DNA from: Mucispirillum schaedleri | GTDB taxonomy: Bacteria; Chrysiogenota; Deferribacteres; Deferribacterales; Mucispirillaceae | Assembly: GCA_949287985.1 (NCBI GenBank) | Contig: CASEIN010000052.1 | Span: 1-64,000 of the forward strand | Reading direction: 5' to 3' | Length of the DNA: 64,000 nt | Part shown: in pieces, positions 1 through 8,405 of the stretch | How the letters are laid out: every line of letters starts with the position of its first letter | Position numbering within the stretch: position 1 is the first letter of the stretch | Notes under the pieces: model-generated | Database searches by the model: none | The model's input: the letters and a program-made list of their open reading frames with translations, nothing else | Told to the model about the DNA's origin: nothing | Made by a program: the position numbers and the translations under genes

Positions 1-118
1 ATACTCCTAATAACATATCTAATAAAAATCTCTTTTCTGGTTTGCTTAAACTTATAAAACCTTTTACAACATTATGCATTTTTGACTTTATTTTTAAAAA
101 ATTATCTTGTAATATCAT
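1..118 (-). CDS. N-terminal part of an unidentified protein (cut by window edge)
   Basis: An open frame starts with ATG at 118 and runs off the left edge, giving 39 residues. A good ribosome binding site (AAGGAG) lies 7 bases upstream. The visible residues include KPEKRFLLDMLLGV, which loosely resembles the N-terminus of some IS4/ISNCY-type transposases (a 'kfl-ell' helix), but this is too little to assign. It is divergent from rpsT. Confidence 0.45.
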   Translation of the reverse strand, partial: MILQDNFLKIKSKMHNVVKGFISLSKPEKRFLLDMLLGV

Positions 119-311
119 AGTAAGCTCCTTGATTGTTTTTTTTGTTTTTTGGATATAACATTATAACAATTTTTAGGAGCTTTTGCAATTTAAAAACACT
201 CTTTTTATTATATATTACAATAACTTATAATAATTTTTAAAATAAAAATGGGGTACCACCAGAATTAGGATTCATGAATTATAAAAAGTTTTATTTTTTT
301 AAATATTTTGC

Positions 312-340
312 TTGACAAAAATATTATTACTTGCTAGATT
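312..340 (+). promoter_or_regulatory. Sigma70-type promoter of rpsT
   Basis: TTGACA at 312-317 and TAGATT at 335-340 are separated by 17 bases, ahead of the rpsT GTG start at 382. The upstream stretch 119-311 is AT-rich and shows no other feature. Confidence 0.7.
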
Positions 341-381
341 ACTGCTCTACATTATGATTATACTATTTTTGAGGTGTTAGC

Positions 382-651
382 GTGGCACATACATTGTCTG
401 CTTTAAAACGTATTCGTCAGTCTGAAAAAAGAAGACTGGTTAACAAATCTAACAAATCTGCTATGAAAACATATATTAAAAAATATATGGCAGCATTAGA
501 ATCTGGCGCTGAAAATACTGAGGCTTTATTAAAACAAGCTGTTAAAGTTATATATAAAACAGCAAGTAAAGGTGCAATCCATAAAAACCAAGCTGCTAGA
601 AAAGTTTCTCGCCTTACAATGAGATACAATAAAGCTAAAGCAGCTAATTAA
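382..651 (+). CDS. rpsT: 30S ribosomal protein S20
   Basis: This 89-residue basic protein has the typical S20 layout: an N-terminal HTLSALKRIRQSEKRR segment followed by long helices rich in Lys and Ala. S20 binds 16S rRNA in the body of the small subunit. The start is GTG at 382, supported by GAGGTG 5 bases upstream and a sigma70 promoter at 312-340. The length is normal for the family. The Mn riboswitch and exchanger gene follow closely on the same strand; no terminator is visible between them except the one inside the riboswitch. Confidence 0.96.
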   Translation: MAHTLSALKRIRQSEKRRLVNKSNKSAMKTYIKKYMAALESGAENTEALLKQAVKVIYKTASKGAIHKNQAARKVSRLTMRYNKAKAAN

Positions 652-675
652 TATATTTAAATACTATCCTTTTTT

Positions 676-802
676 GAAGGGGAGTAGCCCAGTTATTTGG
701 ATAAAGTCAACAATCTCGTGTTTTATACACTGGCTTTATCATTGATTATGAAATTAATCTTTGGCAAGACCTTCGGCATATTAAATGTCGAAGGTCTTTT
801 TT
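676..802 (+). promoter_or_regulatory. yybP-ykoY (manganese) riboswitch
   Basis: The leader of the downstream exchanger carries the two conserved yybP-ykoY sequence blocks: GGGGAGTAGC at 679-688 and TTGGCAAGACC at 761-771. P1 can form between GAAGG (676-680) and CCTTC (770-774). The P1 3' strand is also the start of the terminator stem at 768-796, so P1 and terminator are mutually exclusive. By analogy with known members, Mn2+ binding stabilises P1 and allows read-through (an ON switch). The downstream gene type (CaCA exchanger) is a known associate of this class. Confidence 0.85.
768..802 (+). terminator. Intrinsic terminator, expression platform of the Mn riboswitch
   Basis: A 12-bp stem, GACCTTCGGCAT (768-779) with ATGTCGAAGGTC (785-796, one G-T pair), is followed by six T. 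It overlaps the P1 closing strand of the aptamer. Confidence 0.85.
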
Positions 803-829
803 GTAATAATTTACATTTAGGAGAAGGTT

Positions 830-2095
830 ATGAAAAAGTTTCTACCAATAATAGCTGCTATAATAGCCACTATTCCTGGAGTAGTATTAAGGTTTTTAGG
901 GTATGACCCACATCATGTCCAATACCCTGTTATAATGACCTTAATTACTGCTGTTGCTATTTTTTCTGCATCATTTATTCTTACTTGGGCTTGTGAAGTA
1001 ATGCAGATAGATATTCCACAGGGTGTAGCTGTTGCATTAGTTGCATTAATTGCAGTGCTGCCTGAATATGCTGTTGATATGTATTTTACATGGATGGCAG
1101 GGCAAGACCCACAAGGTGATTATGTGCATTATGCTGTTGCAAATATGACAGGTGCTAACAGGCTTTTAATTGGTGTTGGCTGGTCTGTTATTATTTTAAT
1201 TTATGCTTTTAAATTTAGAAAAAAAGTTGTTTTAGAATCCACTCATAAAACAGAACTTTTCTTTTTAATGATTGCCACATTATATGCTATTACAATACCA
1301 TTAAAAGGCACATTAAATCTTTTTGATACTGTTATATTATTTGGTATTTTTATTTGGTATATTGCAATAATTATTAGAAAACCAGTAGAAAGTGAAGAAA
1401 TAGAAGGTCCTGCTCAAGCCATTGCTGCCCTTCCAAAACAAAAAAGATTAATAGTTATATGGGGGCTTTTCTTAATTGCTGCATTAGTTATTTTTGCAGA
1501 TGCTGAACTTTTTAGTGAAAGCATAGTTGCAACAGGAACACAGTTTGGAATAAATGAATTCTTACTTGTTCAATGGCTTGCTCCAATTGCTTCAGAAGCA
1601 CCAGAATTTATTGTGGCTATTACTTTTGCATTACGTGGTAATGCTGGGCTTGCTCTTGGCAGTTTAGTATCATCAAAATTAAACCAGTGGACATTACTTG
1701 TAGGTATGATACCTTTAGTATACAGCATATCTTATTCCACAGCTGACCATGCTCATGATACTAATTTCATACAAACTGTTATGCCGCTTGCAACAATGCA
1801 GATGCATGAACTTTTATTAACTGCTGCTCAATCTGCTTTTGCTATTGCTTTAATAGCTGGGCTTGTTGCTGGAAAACGTGAGGCTTTTGCATTACTTATC
1901 TTGTTTACTGCACAATTTTTATCACCATTTTATGATAAAATGCTGCCATCATATATTCCAAATGCAACGCCACACGATACAGTGCTTATAACTTTTAGTG
2001 TAATATATATTATATTTACTATTATTTTAGTAGTAATGCACCCAAAAAGATATGTTGCTATTGTAAAAGGATATAAAGCAGGGTTAAAAAAATAA
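830..2095 (+). CDS. CaCA-family cation exchanger, probable Mn2+/Ca2+ exporter
   Basis: This 421-residue polytopic membrane protein has about ten hydrophobic segments. It shows the two alpha-repeat signatures of sodium/calcium exchangers: PEYAVDM near residue 78 with AVANMTGANRLLIG near 102, and PIASEAPEFIVA near 251 with GSLVSSKLNQW near 276. The acidic residues in the PEY and APEF motifs are the expected ion ligands. The two repeats are joined by a hydrophilic loop with a short acidic stretch near residue 187. ATG at 830 has AGGAGAAGG upstream. Its position behind a yybP-ykoY riboswitch suggests induction by manganese and a role in exporting it. Substrate choice (Mn, Ca or both) is inferred, not shown. 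Confidence 0.88.
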   Translation: MKKFLPIIAAIIATIPGVVLRFLGYDPHHVQYPVIMTLITAVAIFSASFILTWACEVMQIDIPQGVAVALVALIAVLPEYAVDMYFTWMAGQDPQGDYVHYAVANMTGANRLLIGVGWSVIILIYAFKFRKKVVLESTHKTELFFLMIATLYAITIPLKGTLNLFDTVILFGIFIWYIAIIIRKPVESEEIEGPAQAIAALPKQKRLIVIWGLFLIAALVIFADAELFSESIVATGTQFGINEFLLVQWLAPIASEAPEFIVAITFALRGNAGLALGSLVSSKLNQWTLLVGMIPLVYSISYSTADHAHDTNFIQTVMPLATMQMHELLLTAAQSAFAIALIAGLVAGKREAFALLILFTAQFLSPFYDKMLPSYIPNATPHDTVLITFSVIYIIFTIILVVMHPKRYVAIVKGYKAGLKK

Positions 2096-2118
2096 TTCTG
2101 ACATAATTTAAATATAAA

Positions 2119-2150
2119 AAACCCTGTTTATTTTAAAGTAAACAGGGTTT
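2119..2150. terminator. Bidirectional intrinsic terminator
   Basis: A 12-bp stem, AAACCCTGTTTA / TAAACAGGGTTT, has A- and T-runs on both sides. It sits between the converging exchanger gene and the small membrane protein gene. Confidence 0.85.
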
Positions 2151-2175
2151 TTTGTTACCAATATTTATGTATTAT

Positions 2176-2685
2176 CTACTTCATCTCTGCACTAATAAAA
2201 TCGCTGTTTGTTAAGCCCCAGTCTTTTTTAAGAAGATTATATACAAGCCTGTTATCTGTTGCTACTTTATAACCTTCAAACCTATACTGCTCTGCAATCC
2301 ATTTATTAGCATTAATTCCTACAAATATAGCCATTGCAGATAAAAATAAAAACAGCACTACAAAAGATGTAAGAAAAAATTCAAGAACATCTTCATAATC
2401 TATATCTAAAAGATAGTAGAATTGCACAAGTGATGATGGTGTGCCATTTACAGGTGTGCTGCTGTATGGATACATACTTGCATGTGATGAGCTAAATATA
2501 TAAAAAAGTAATACTGAAAGCACTAAAAGCACACTGCCTGCAAGCATTATAATACCTGAACGGTTTAGTTTATTTTTTAATAAAGTTATCCCAAACAATG
2601 GGGAAGTTAAAAGTAAAAAATAGTTTACACCGTGATTTACTTTTTTTACATCATTTGTTGCTTCGTTTTTTAATTCAATAACCAT
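2176..2685 (-). CDS. Hypothetical membrane protein
   Basis: This protein of about 169 residues has hydrophobic segments in the N-terminal third and the middle (LAGSVLLVLSVLLFYIF, FFLTSFVVLFLFLSAMAIFVGI). A polar C-terminal tail (WIAEQYRFEGYKV...) suggests a helper or envelope role. I chose ATG 2685 over the in-frame ATG at 2697 because GGAGAA lies 5 bases before 2685. I do not recognise the family. It is monocistronic, convergent with the exchanger, and followed by the shared terminator. Confidence 0.6.
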   Translation of the reverse strand: MVIELKNEATNDVKKVNHGVNYFLLLTSPLFGITLLKNKLNRSGIIMLAGSVLLVLSVLLFYIFSSSHASMYPYSSTPVNGTPSSLVQFYYLLDIDYEDVLEFFLTSFVVLFLFLSAMAIFVGINANKWIAEQYRFEGYKVATDNRLVYNLLKKDWGLTNSDFISAEMK

Positions 2686-2745
2686 AATATTCTCCATATT
2701 TAAATAGTATTCTTATAAGGAATGTCGCATAATAATAAATTAGGT

Positions 2746-2770
2746 TACAAAAAAAATTATATATATTATT
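2746..2770 (+). repeat. 25-bp direct repeat, left copy
   Basis: The 25 bases TACAA...TTATT are identical to 3866-3890. This copy also lies inside a hairpin with a 10-bp stem, AGGTTACAAA (2742-2751) / TTTGTAACCT (2769-2778). Confidence 0.75.
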
Positions 2771-2784
2771 TGTAACCTCATAAG

Positions 2785-3851
2785 ACATATGTTACACAAA
2801 TAAGAATAACAAAATACCTCTTAGTATATAGTATAAATACAAGTGAGAAAATAAACTAAACTAAGAGGTACAAAATGATTAGGGTAATTATAACAGAAGA
2901 AATGCGTTTTCGTCAACGGTTATGTGAGTATGCGAAAAAATATGGTAAGACAAAAGCTGCCCGCAAATATCAAGTGAACCGCACCTTTATATACCGTCAG
3001 TTAAATAAATACGATGGCACGGTTCAAAGTTTAGCGTTAAAAAGTCGTAAACCGCATACCAGCCCTAATAAGCATACAGAAGAAGAGTTATATTTAATAG
3101 AGAGAGTATATATAGAGCATGGTTTATATGGTATGGCAGAAGTGTATGTAAGACTTCACGAATTGGGTTATATACGCAGTTTTGGCAGTATGTGTATGCA
3201 GATAAGGAAGAAAGGTTTAAAGCCCGTAAAGAAGGCAAAAAAGAGCTATACTAAATATGATAATATAACAGGTGAGTATATAGGTGATAAAGTCCAAATA
3301 GATATAAAATATGTTCCACAGGAATGTATAATGTTTCCCAGCTATGGTAAAAGATATTATCAGATTACAGCCATAGATGAATATAGTAGAAAGAGAGTAT
3401 TAGAAATAGTAGAAGAAAAAAGCACATTTGAAACAGGTAAGTTTTTAGAGCAACTAGAAAGTAAATTTGGCTTTCCACTAAAAACAATTCAAGTGGATAA
3501 TGGGTATGAGTTTGTAAATGATAAGGAAATTACAAACAAGAAAAGCTATTTTGAAGAGACAGCTGAAAAGAAAGGGTATACTATCAAACGGATAAGACCA
3601 TACTCTCCTTGGCAGAATGGAAAGGTAGAAAGAAGTCACAGAGAAGATGGAAAGATTTTATATGCAAATAATAAATTTTATTCTAAAGATGAATTAATTA
3701 AAGCTGTTAAAAAACACGAAGATAGATATAATAATACTGCTAAAATATGCTTAAATTTTAAATCTCCAAATGAGATTGTTGAAGAAAATAAATTATTGCT
3801 TGATTTATATTAAATTAAGATTTATTTTTTTATCTAAAGTGTAACATATGT
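2785..3851 (+). mobile_element. IS481-like insertion sequence
   Basis: A perfect 13-bp terminal inverted repeat, ACATATGTTACAC (2785-2797) and GTGTAACATATGT (3839-3851), encloses one transposase gene. The minimal IS may run from TGTTACAC to GTGTAACA (about 1057 bp), because CATATG is itself a palindrome. No short target duplication is obvious at the tips. The 25-bp repeats lie outside the inverted repeats, 15 bases away on each side. Confidence 0.75.
2875..3813 (+). CDS. IS481-family-like DDE transposase
   Basis: This 312-residue single-frame transposase has an N-terminal helix-turn-helix (TKAARKYQVNRTFIYRQLNKY, about residues 26-46) followed by an rve/integrase-core domain. Candidate catalytic residues are D143 (VQIDIKYV), D208 (TIQVDNGYEF) and E252 (SPWQNGKVERSHRED). 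AGAGGT precedes the ATG. No frameshift or stop interrupts it, so the element may still be active. It is the only complete IS in the window. Confidence 0.88.
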   Translation: MIRVIITEEMRFRQRLCEYAKKYGKTKAARKYQVNRTFIYRQLNKYDGTVQSLALKSRKPHTSPNKHTEEELYLIERVYIEHGLYGMAEVYVRLHELGYIRSFGSMCMQIRKKGLKPVKKAKKSYTKYDNITGEYIGDKVQIDIKYVPQECIMFPSYGKRYYQITAIDEYSRKRVLEIVEEKSTFETGKFLEQLESKFGFPLKTIQVDNGYEFVNDKEITNKKSYFEETAEKKGYTIKRIRPYSPWQNGKVERSHREDGKILYANNKFYSKDELIKAVKKHEDRYNNTAKICLNFKSPNEIVEENKLLLDLY

Positions 3852-3865
3852 ACTGTTAGTTAAGA

Positions 3866-3890
3866 TACAAAAAAAATTATATATATTATT
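3866..3890 (+). repeat. 25-bp direct repeat, right copy
   Basis: Identical to 2746-2770. It lies 15 bases outside the right terminal inverted repeat of the IS and directly precedes the promoter of the next gene. Confidence 0.75.
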
Positions 3891-3894
3891 CATA

Positions 3895-3923
3895 TTGACA
3901 TATATAATATATTTTCATATCAT
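3895..3923 (+). promoter_or_regulatory. Sigma70-type promoter
   Basis: TTGACA (3895-3900), 17 bases, TATCAT (3918-3923), ahead of the UPF0047 gene. It begins 5 bases after the end of the 25-bp repeat, so the IS insertion may have altered regulation here. Confidence 0.6.
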
Positions 3924-3953
3924 AAAATTATATTATAAGCTAGAGTATATTAT

Positions 3954-4349
3954 ATGACAACCATACAAATTACTACAAAAAACCGTATTGATATAGTAGA
4001 TATAACTTCCCAAGTTCAAACTATTGTCAAAAATTCTGGCATTTCTGATGGTATAGTTACTATATTTATACCACATACAACAGCAGGTGTTTCTATTAAT
4101 GAAAATGCAGACCCTGATGTAGTTTTTGATTTAAAAAATATATTTAATAATATGATACCAGAGCATAATAACTATAAGCATATGGAGGGTAACTCTCAAG
4201 CACATGCATTATCTACATTAACATCACCAAGCATTACTTTAATTGTAGAAAATGGCCGTATAGTTTTAGGTACATGGCAAAATATTTATTTTATGGAATA
4301 TGATGGCCCAAGAAATAGAAAGGCTCATATAAAAATCATAAAAGGCTAG
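3954..4349 (+). CDS. UPF0047 (YjbQ-family) protein
   Basis: This 131-residue protein matches the UPF0047/YjbQ family. It has the conserved IPHTTAGVSINENADPDV block near residue 39, an HMEGNSQAHALSTL block near 76 and the GTWQNIYFMEYDGPRNR C-terminal block. Conserved His and Asp/Glu residues suggest a metal-binding pocket. Some relatives have a secondary thiamine-phosphate synthase activity, but the physiological role is unsettled. The start at 3954 has only a weak ribosome site. It heads a probable three-gene operon with the phasin-like and UbiB-like genes. Confidence 0.88.
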   Translation: MTTIQITTKNRIDIVDITSQVQTIVKNSGISDGIVTIFIPHTTAGVSINENADPDVVFDLKNIFNNMIPEHNNYKHMEGNSQAHALSTLTSPSITLIVENGRIVLGTWQNIYFMEYDGPRNRKAHIKIIKG

Positions 4350-4361
4350 CAGGAGGAAAAA

Positions 4362-4670
4362 ATGAGTAATTTAAGTGATGAATTAAGGAAAGTATTTCTT
4401 TTTGGAGTTGGAGCTATTGCAAAAACTAATGAAAAATCAAAAGAAATTATTGATGAATTAATTGAAAAAGGTGCTCTTACTCTTGAGCAGGGAAAAGCAA
4501 TTAATGAAGAATTAAAACATAATATTCAAGAAAAAATAGCAGAAAAAGAAAAAGAAATTAATTCTGAATTAATTAAGCAGATAAAAGATATGAAAGATTT
4601 ATCTGATGAAGATATTCAAATATTAAAAGATAAAATTAAAGAAGTTGAAAAAGAGCGTAATAAAAAATAA
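4362..4670 (+). CDS. Phasin-like coiled-coil protein
   Basis: This small charged protein of 102 residues is dominated by Lys/Glu heptad-like helices (about residues 45-100) after a short hydrophobic start (VFLFGVGAIAKT). It resembles the small phasin/polyhydroxyalkanoate-granule-associated-like proteins that often sit next to UbiB-type kinases. AGGAGG lies 7 bases before ATG. Its stop overlaps the next start by one base (TAATG), implying translational coupling and a joint function with the kinase. I see no PHA synthase in the window, so granule binding is not implied. Confidence 0.7.
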   Translation: MSNLSDELRKVFLFGVGAIAKTNEKSKEIIDELIEKGALTLEQGKAINEELKHNIQEKIAEKEKEINSELIKQIKDMKDLSDEDIQILKDKIKEVEKERNKK

Positions 4671-6244
4671 TGTTTAACAAAAACTATAATGAACGAGTAA
4701 GACTTCGTGAAATATTAGGAATACTAAAAAAACATAATATCCTTGCAGGTATTTCACCACAAAAAGTAAGGTTAATATTAGAAGAATTAGGACCAACTTA
4801 TATTAAAATGGGGCAGATTATGTCTATGCAGACTGATACACTGCCTAGTGAATACCTGCAGGAACTTGGTAAACTTAGGACAGATGTGCCGCCTATGAGT
4901 AATGAAGATTTGCTTTACATTATAGAAGAAACATATGGAAAAAATATTAATGAGCTTTTTGAAGATTTTGATTACCAAAGTCTTGGTTCTGCCTCTATTG
5001 CCCAAGTTCATTCTGCCAAGTTAAAAAGTGATGGCACTAAAGTTGTCCTTAAAATCCAAAGACGTGATATTTATAAACGTATGGAGCAGGATATTAAGCT
5101 TATGCGTCGCGCTGCAAAAATGGTGCAGAAAGTTAGGAAAGAATCCATTATTGATTTTAATAATGTTATAGATGAATTATGGAAAACTGCTCAAGAAGAA
5201 ATGAATTTTATGAAAGAAGCAGAAAATGCAGATATCTTTTATGAAAACCATAGCAAAGTTACATATGCCACATGCCCTAAAGTTTATAAGGAATTAAGTT
5301 CTGAAAGAATACTTGTAATGGAACATATTGATGGTTTTTTCATTAATAATGAAGCAGAAATGGATAATGGTGGCTATGACAGAGTAGAAATTGCTGAAAA
5401 ACTTGCCAATGATTACATTACTCAAATAATTGATGATGGTTTTTTCCATGCAGACCCACACCCTGGTAATATAAAAATACTTAATGGCAAAATTGTATGG
5501 CTTGATTTAGGTATGATGGGGCGTTTAACTCCACGTGATAAAAATTTAATAGCAGATTTAATATTTGCTGTTGCACGCCATGATACTAGTAAAATAAAAG
5601 ATATTGCCTTAACACTTGGCACTCCTTTAAAAAATATTGACCATGTTAAACTATACTCTGATATAGACTTATTTTTAAATAAATATGGTTCTATGGAATT
5701 TGGTAATTTAAGCCTTGCTTCTATTGTTACAGAATTATTAGATATTTTAAATACTCATCAAATAAAAGTGCCTGCAAATGTTTCTATGCTTGCAAGAGGC
5801 CTTGTAACACTAGAGGGTGTGCTGGCATTTTTAAATCCTAATATAAACATAATAGATATTGCAGCAAACCATATAAAAAACAGTAAAGATATAGCTGATG
5901 AATTTGTTAAAAAATTACAGAGAATGGCAGTTGAGCTAGAAGGCAGTTTTGAAAAAGTAGCCTTAATCCCTGGCTATACAGTAGATATTTTAAAAATGGT
6001 GGCAAAGGGACAGGCAAAAATTAATTCGGAGTTACAAATCTCTGAAACTGCCCAGTCGTTTATTGATAGAATGCTAAATAGAATTATCATAGGCATGATA
6101 ATTGTAGCAATTATCATTGGTTCAAGCCTTATTGCACTAGTAGATATTCAACCAGTAATCTTTGACCTTCCACTATTTACCACAATAGGATACGTTATTG
6201 CTGCTGCCCTGTCTTTTTCACTATTTCGTGGAAAATATAAGTAA
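4670..6244 (+). CDS. ABC1/UbiB (AarF)-family atypical kinase
   Basis: This 524-residue protein has the family hallmarks: YIKMGQ near residue 45 (the KxGQ motif), an Ala-rich nucleotide loop SLGSASIAQVH near 104, HADPHPGN near 260 (catalytic loop) and WLDLGMMG shortly after (metal-binding DLG). Two hydrophobic segments at the C-terminus (about 470-515) anchor it in the membrane. Such proteins support ubiquinone/isoprenoid-lipid metabolism by ATPase or kinase activity. Which lipid is served here cannot be read from the sequence. It is translationally coupled to the upstream coiled-coil gene. Confidence 0.92.
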   Translation: MFNKNYNERVRLREILGILKKHNILAGISPQKVRLILEELGPTYIKMGQIMSMQTDTLPSEYLQELGKLRTDVPPMSNEDLLYIIEETYGKNINELFEDFDYQSLGSASIAQVHSAKLKSDGTKVVLKIQRRDIYKRMEQDIKLMRRAAKMVQKVRKESIIDFNNVIDELWKTAQEEMNFMKEAENADIFYENHSKVTYATCPKVYKELSSERILVMEHIDGFFINNEAEMDNGGYDRVEIAEKLANDYITQIIDDGFFHADPHPGNIKILNGKIVWLDLGMMGRLTPRDKNLIADLIFAVARHDTSKIKDIALTLGTPLKNIDHVKLYSDIDLFLNKYGSMEFGNLSLASIVTELLDILNTHQIKVPANVSMLARGLVTLEGVLAFLNPNINIIDIAANHIKNSKDIADEFVKKLQRMAVELEGSFEKVALIPGYTVDILKMVAKGQAKINSELQISETAQSFIDRMLNRIIIGMIIVAIIIGSSLIALVDIQPVIFDLPLFTTIGYVIAAALSFSLFRGKYK

Positions 6245-6301
6245 TTTAAAATATCACTTACGCTCTATTCTTCTATGGTTATATGATTTATCTCTATAAT
6301 T

Positions 6302-6694
6302 CTACTCTACTGGTTCTACCCCATCTAAAATAGCTTTAGGCACACGCATTGGTCTGTTAGCTACTGCATCATAAACTGCATGGGTAGTTTTTGCTGTTGC
6401 ATAAGTTGTGCCGTTACCATCATGAATTAAATATTCAAATGTAAATAAAACACCTTTTGCACTGGAAAGCCATACTTTAACAAAGGCTTTATCTTCTAAC
6501 TTTAAAAATTTTTTATACTTGATTTCAGCACCAGTTAAAATAAACCATATTTTCTTTTCAATACTGTCATTAAAAATATCTGCATAGCAGTTTGTACGTG
6601 CTATTTCGCAGTAGCTTAAATAAACAGAATTATTAACATGTCCATAACCATCTAAATCATTAAACCTAATCTGAATTTCTATTTCTTTTGGCAT
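6302..6694 (-). CDS. Acyl-CoA thioesterase (4HBT/YbgC-like hotdog fold)
   Basis: This single hotdog domain of about 130 residues has the 4HBT active-site stretch RFNDLDGYGHVNNSVYLSYCE. Within it, Asp and the GHVNN loop bind and activate thioester and water. I chose ATG 6694 because GGGGAT lies 5 bases upstream; the longer in-frame start at 6733 has no ribosome site. It probably hydrolyses short or aromatic acyl-CoAs. It is convergent with the UbiB-like gene, with 57 bases and no clear terminator between them. Confidence 0.85.
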   Translation of the reverse strand: MPKEIEIQIRFNDLDGYGHVNNSVYLSYCEIARTNCYADIFNDSIEKKIWFILTGAEIKYKKFLKLEDKAFVKVWLSSAKGVLFTFEYLIHDGNGTTYATAKTTHAVYDAVANRPMRVPKAILDGVEPVE

Positions 6695-6828
6695 ATTATC
6701 CCCATTATTATATTTTATAAAATAGATTAGCAAATTATTATAAAAGTTACAAGTAATATAAAATTAATAGTTGCTATATTCATCATATTATAATAATATC
6801 TTATGATATTTTAAACTAGGAGTTTTTA

Positions 6829-8388
6829 GTGGAATCAATTAATGTTGGACTTTTATCTATACTACCACCAATTATAGCTATTGCATTAGCTCTTTTAACA
6901 AGACAGGTGGTATTCTCACTTATTATAGGCATATTTTCAGGAACATTAATATATGCATTTAATATGCCTGCTGGTACAGAAGCCGCATCATTTTCTTTTT
7001 TACATAAAATTGTGCTTTCTTTTGAATACATATTTGTGATTATGGAAAAACATTTTGATATAATGATGATTATATTTATGAGTGTATTAGGTGCTTTAGT
7101 GGCAGTTATCACTATTGCAGGTGGAGCAAGAGCATATGGGGAGTGGGCAGCAAAAAAAGTGAAATCACCAATAGGTGCAAAACTTGCCACATCTGTTTTA
7201 GGAGCAGTTATTTTTATAGATGATTATTTTAACTGCTTAACAGTTGGTACTGTTATGCGTCCTATTACTGATAAATATAAAATCTCTAGAGAAAAACTTG
7301 CTTATTTAATAGATGCTATGGCTGCCCCTGTGTGTATTATTGCTCCAGTTTCCAGCTGGGCTGCTTCTATTTTAACATATTTCCCAGAAGATATTGATAG
7401 AATGGGGCTTTTTATTGATACAATTCCTTTTAACTTTTATGCACTTCTTACAATATTAATGGTGTTTTTGCTTTCCATATTTAATCTAGATTTTGGACCA
7501 ATGGCTAAATTTGAAAGAAAAGCAAGGCATAATCAACTAACTACTGATGCTGTTGTGGATAATTCTCACACAGAAGATTTTTCTAATAAACCAGTTTCTG
7601 AAAAAGGAAAAGTTTATGACCTGCTTATACCTATTATAGCTTTAATCATCTTTTCTGTACTTGCTATGCTTTATACTGGTGGTTATTTCCAAGGCGGCAA
7701 ATCATTATTTCAAGCATTTGGTGATACTATAGCTACAAAATCACTTGTATTGGGTGGGTTTGGTGCAATATTAGTTGCATTTTTCTTATTTATTCCAAGG
7801 CGAGTACTTTCATTAAAATCATTTATGGATGGCACAATTTTAGGTGTAAAAGCTATGGCTTTAGCCTGTGTTATATTAACTTTTGCTTGGACTATTAAAG
7901 GCGTATGTGAAGTTTTATCAACAGGGCAGTATGTAAGCTCTCTTGTAAAAGATTCTAATATGCCTGTTATGCTTATTCCTGCAATTGTTTTTATAATTGC
8001 TGCTCTTTTATCATTTTCTATTGGTACATCTTGGGGTACTTTTGGTATATTAATACCTATTATGATAGAAGTTTCAAATCATGCAGCTCCTGAACTTTTA
8101 GTTATAAATATTGCAGCAACTCTTGCTGGTTCTGTTTTTGGTGACCACTGCTCACCTATTTCTGATACCACCATACTTTCATCAACAGGGGCAGGCTGTA
8201 TCCATATAGACCACGTATCAACACAAATTCCATACGCAGTTCTTGTGGCAGTTACTTCGTTTATTGGATTTATTGTTGCAGGTCTTACAGAAAGCTGGAT
8301 TTTATCATTTGGTATTTCAATAGTGTTGTTAGTGGTATTTCTTGTTATACTCCATAAACGTAATACTATGCTTTATGGTGATGATTAA
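6829..8388 (+). CDS. NhaC-family Na+/H+ antiporter
   Basis: This 519-residue protein has about eleven membrane spans. It carries the family motifs FIDDYFNCLTVGTVMRP near residue 126 and, in the second half, SIGTSWGTFGI and DHCSPISDTTILSSTGAGC. Members exchange Na+ for H+ or organic acids such as malate/lactate. GTG at 6829 has TAGGAG 6 bases upstream. It is followed after 17 bases by the YyaL-like gene, so the two may be cotranscribed. The substrate is not deducible. Confidence 0.9.
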   Translation: MESINVGLLSILPPIIAIALALLTRQVVFSLIIGIFSGTLIYAFNMPAGTEAASFSFLHKIVLSFEYIFVIMEKHFDIMMIIFMSVLGALVAVITIAGGARAYGEWAAKKVKSPIGAKLATSVLGAVIFIDDYFNCLTVGTVMRPITDKYKISREKLAYLIDAMAAPVCIIAPVSSWAASILTYFPEDIDRMGLFIDTIPFNFYALLTILMVFLLSIFNLDFGPMAKFERKARHNQLTTDAVVDNSHTEDFSNKPVSEKGKVYDLLIPIIALIIFSVLAMLYTGGYFQGGKSLFQAFGDTIATKSLVLGGFGAILVAFFLFIPRRVLSLKSFMDGTILGVKAMALACVILTFAWTIKGVCEVLSTGQYVSSLVKDSNMPVMLIPAIVFIIAALLSFSIGTSWGTFGILIPIMIEVSNHAAPELLVINIAATLAGSVFGDHCSPISDTTILSSTGAGCIHIDHVSTQIPYAVLVAVTSFIGFIVAGLTESWILSFGISIVLLVVFLVILHKRNTMLYGDD

Positions 8389-8405
8389 TTATTAGGTTAT
8401 AAAAT

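Noticed and set aside
1-118. Partial gene considered as murJ, a frequent rpsT neighbour
   Set aside because: The 39 visible residues do not show the MurJ N-terminal membrane helix.
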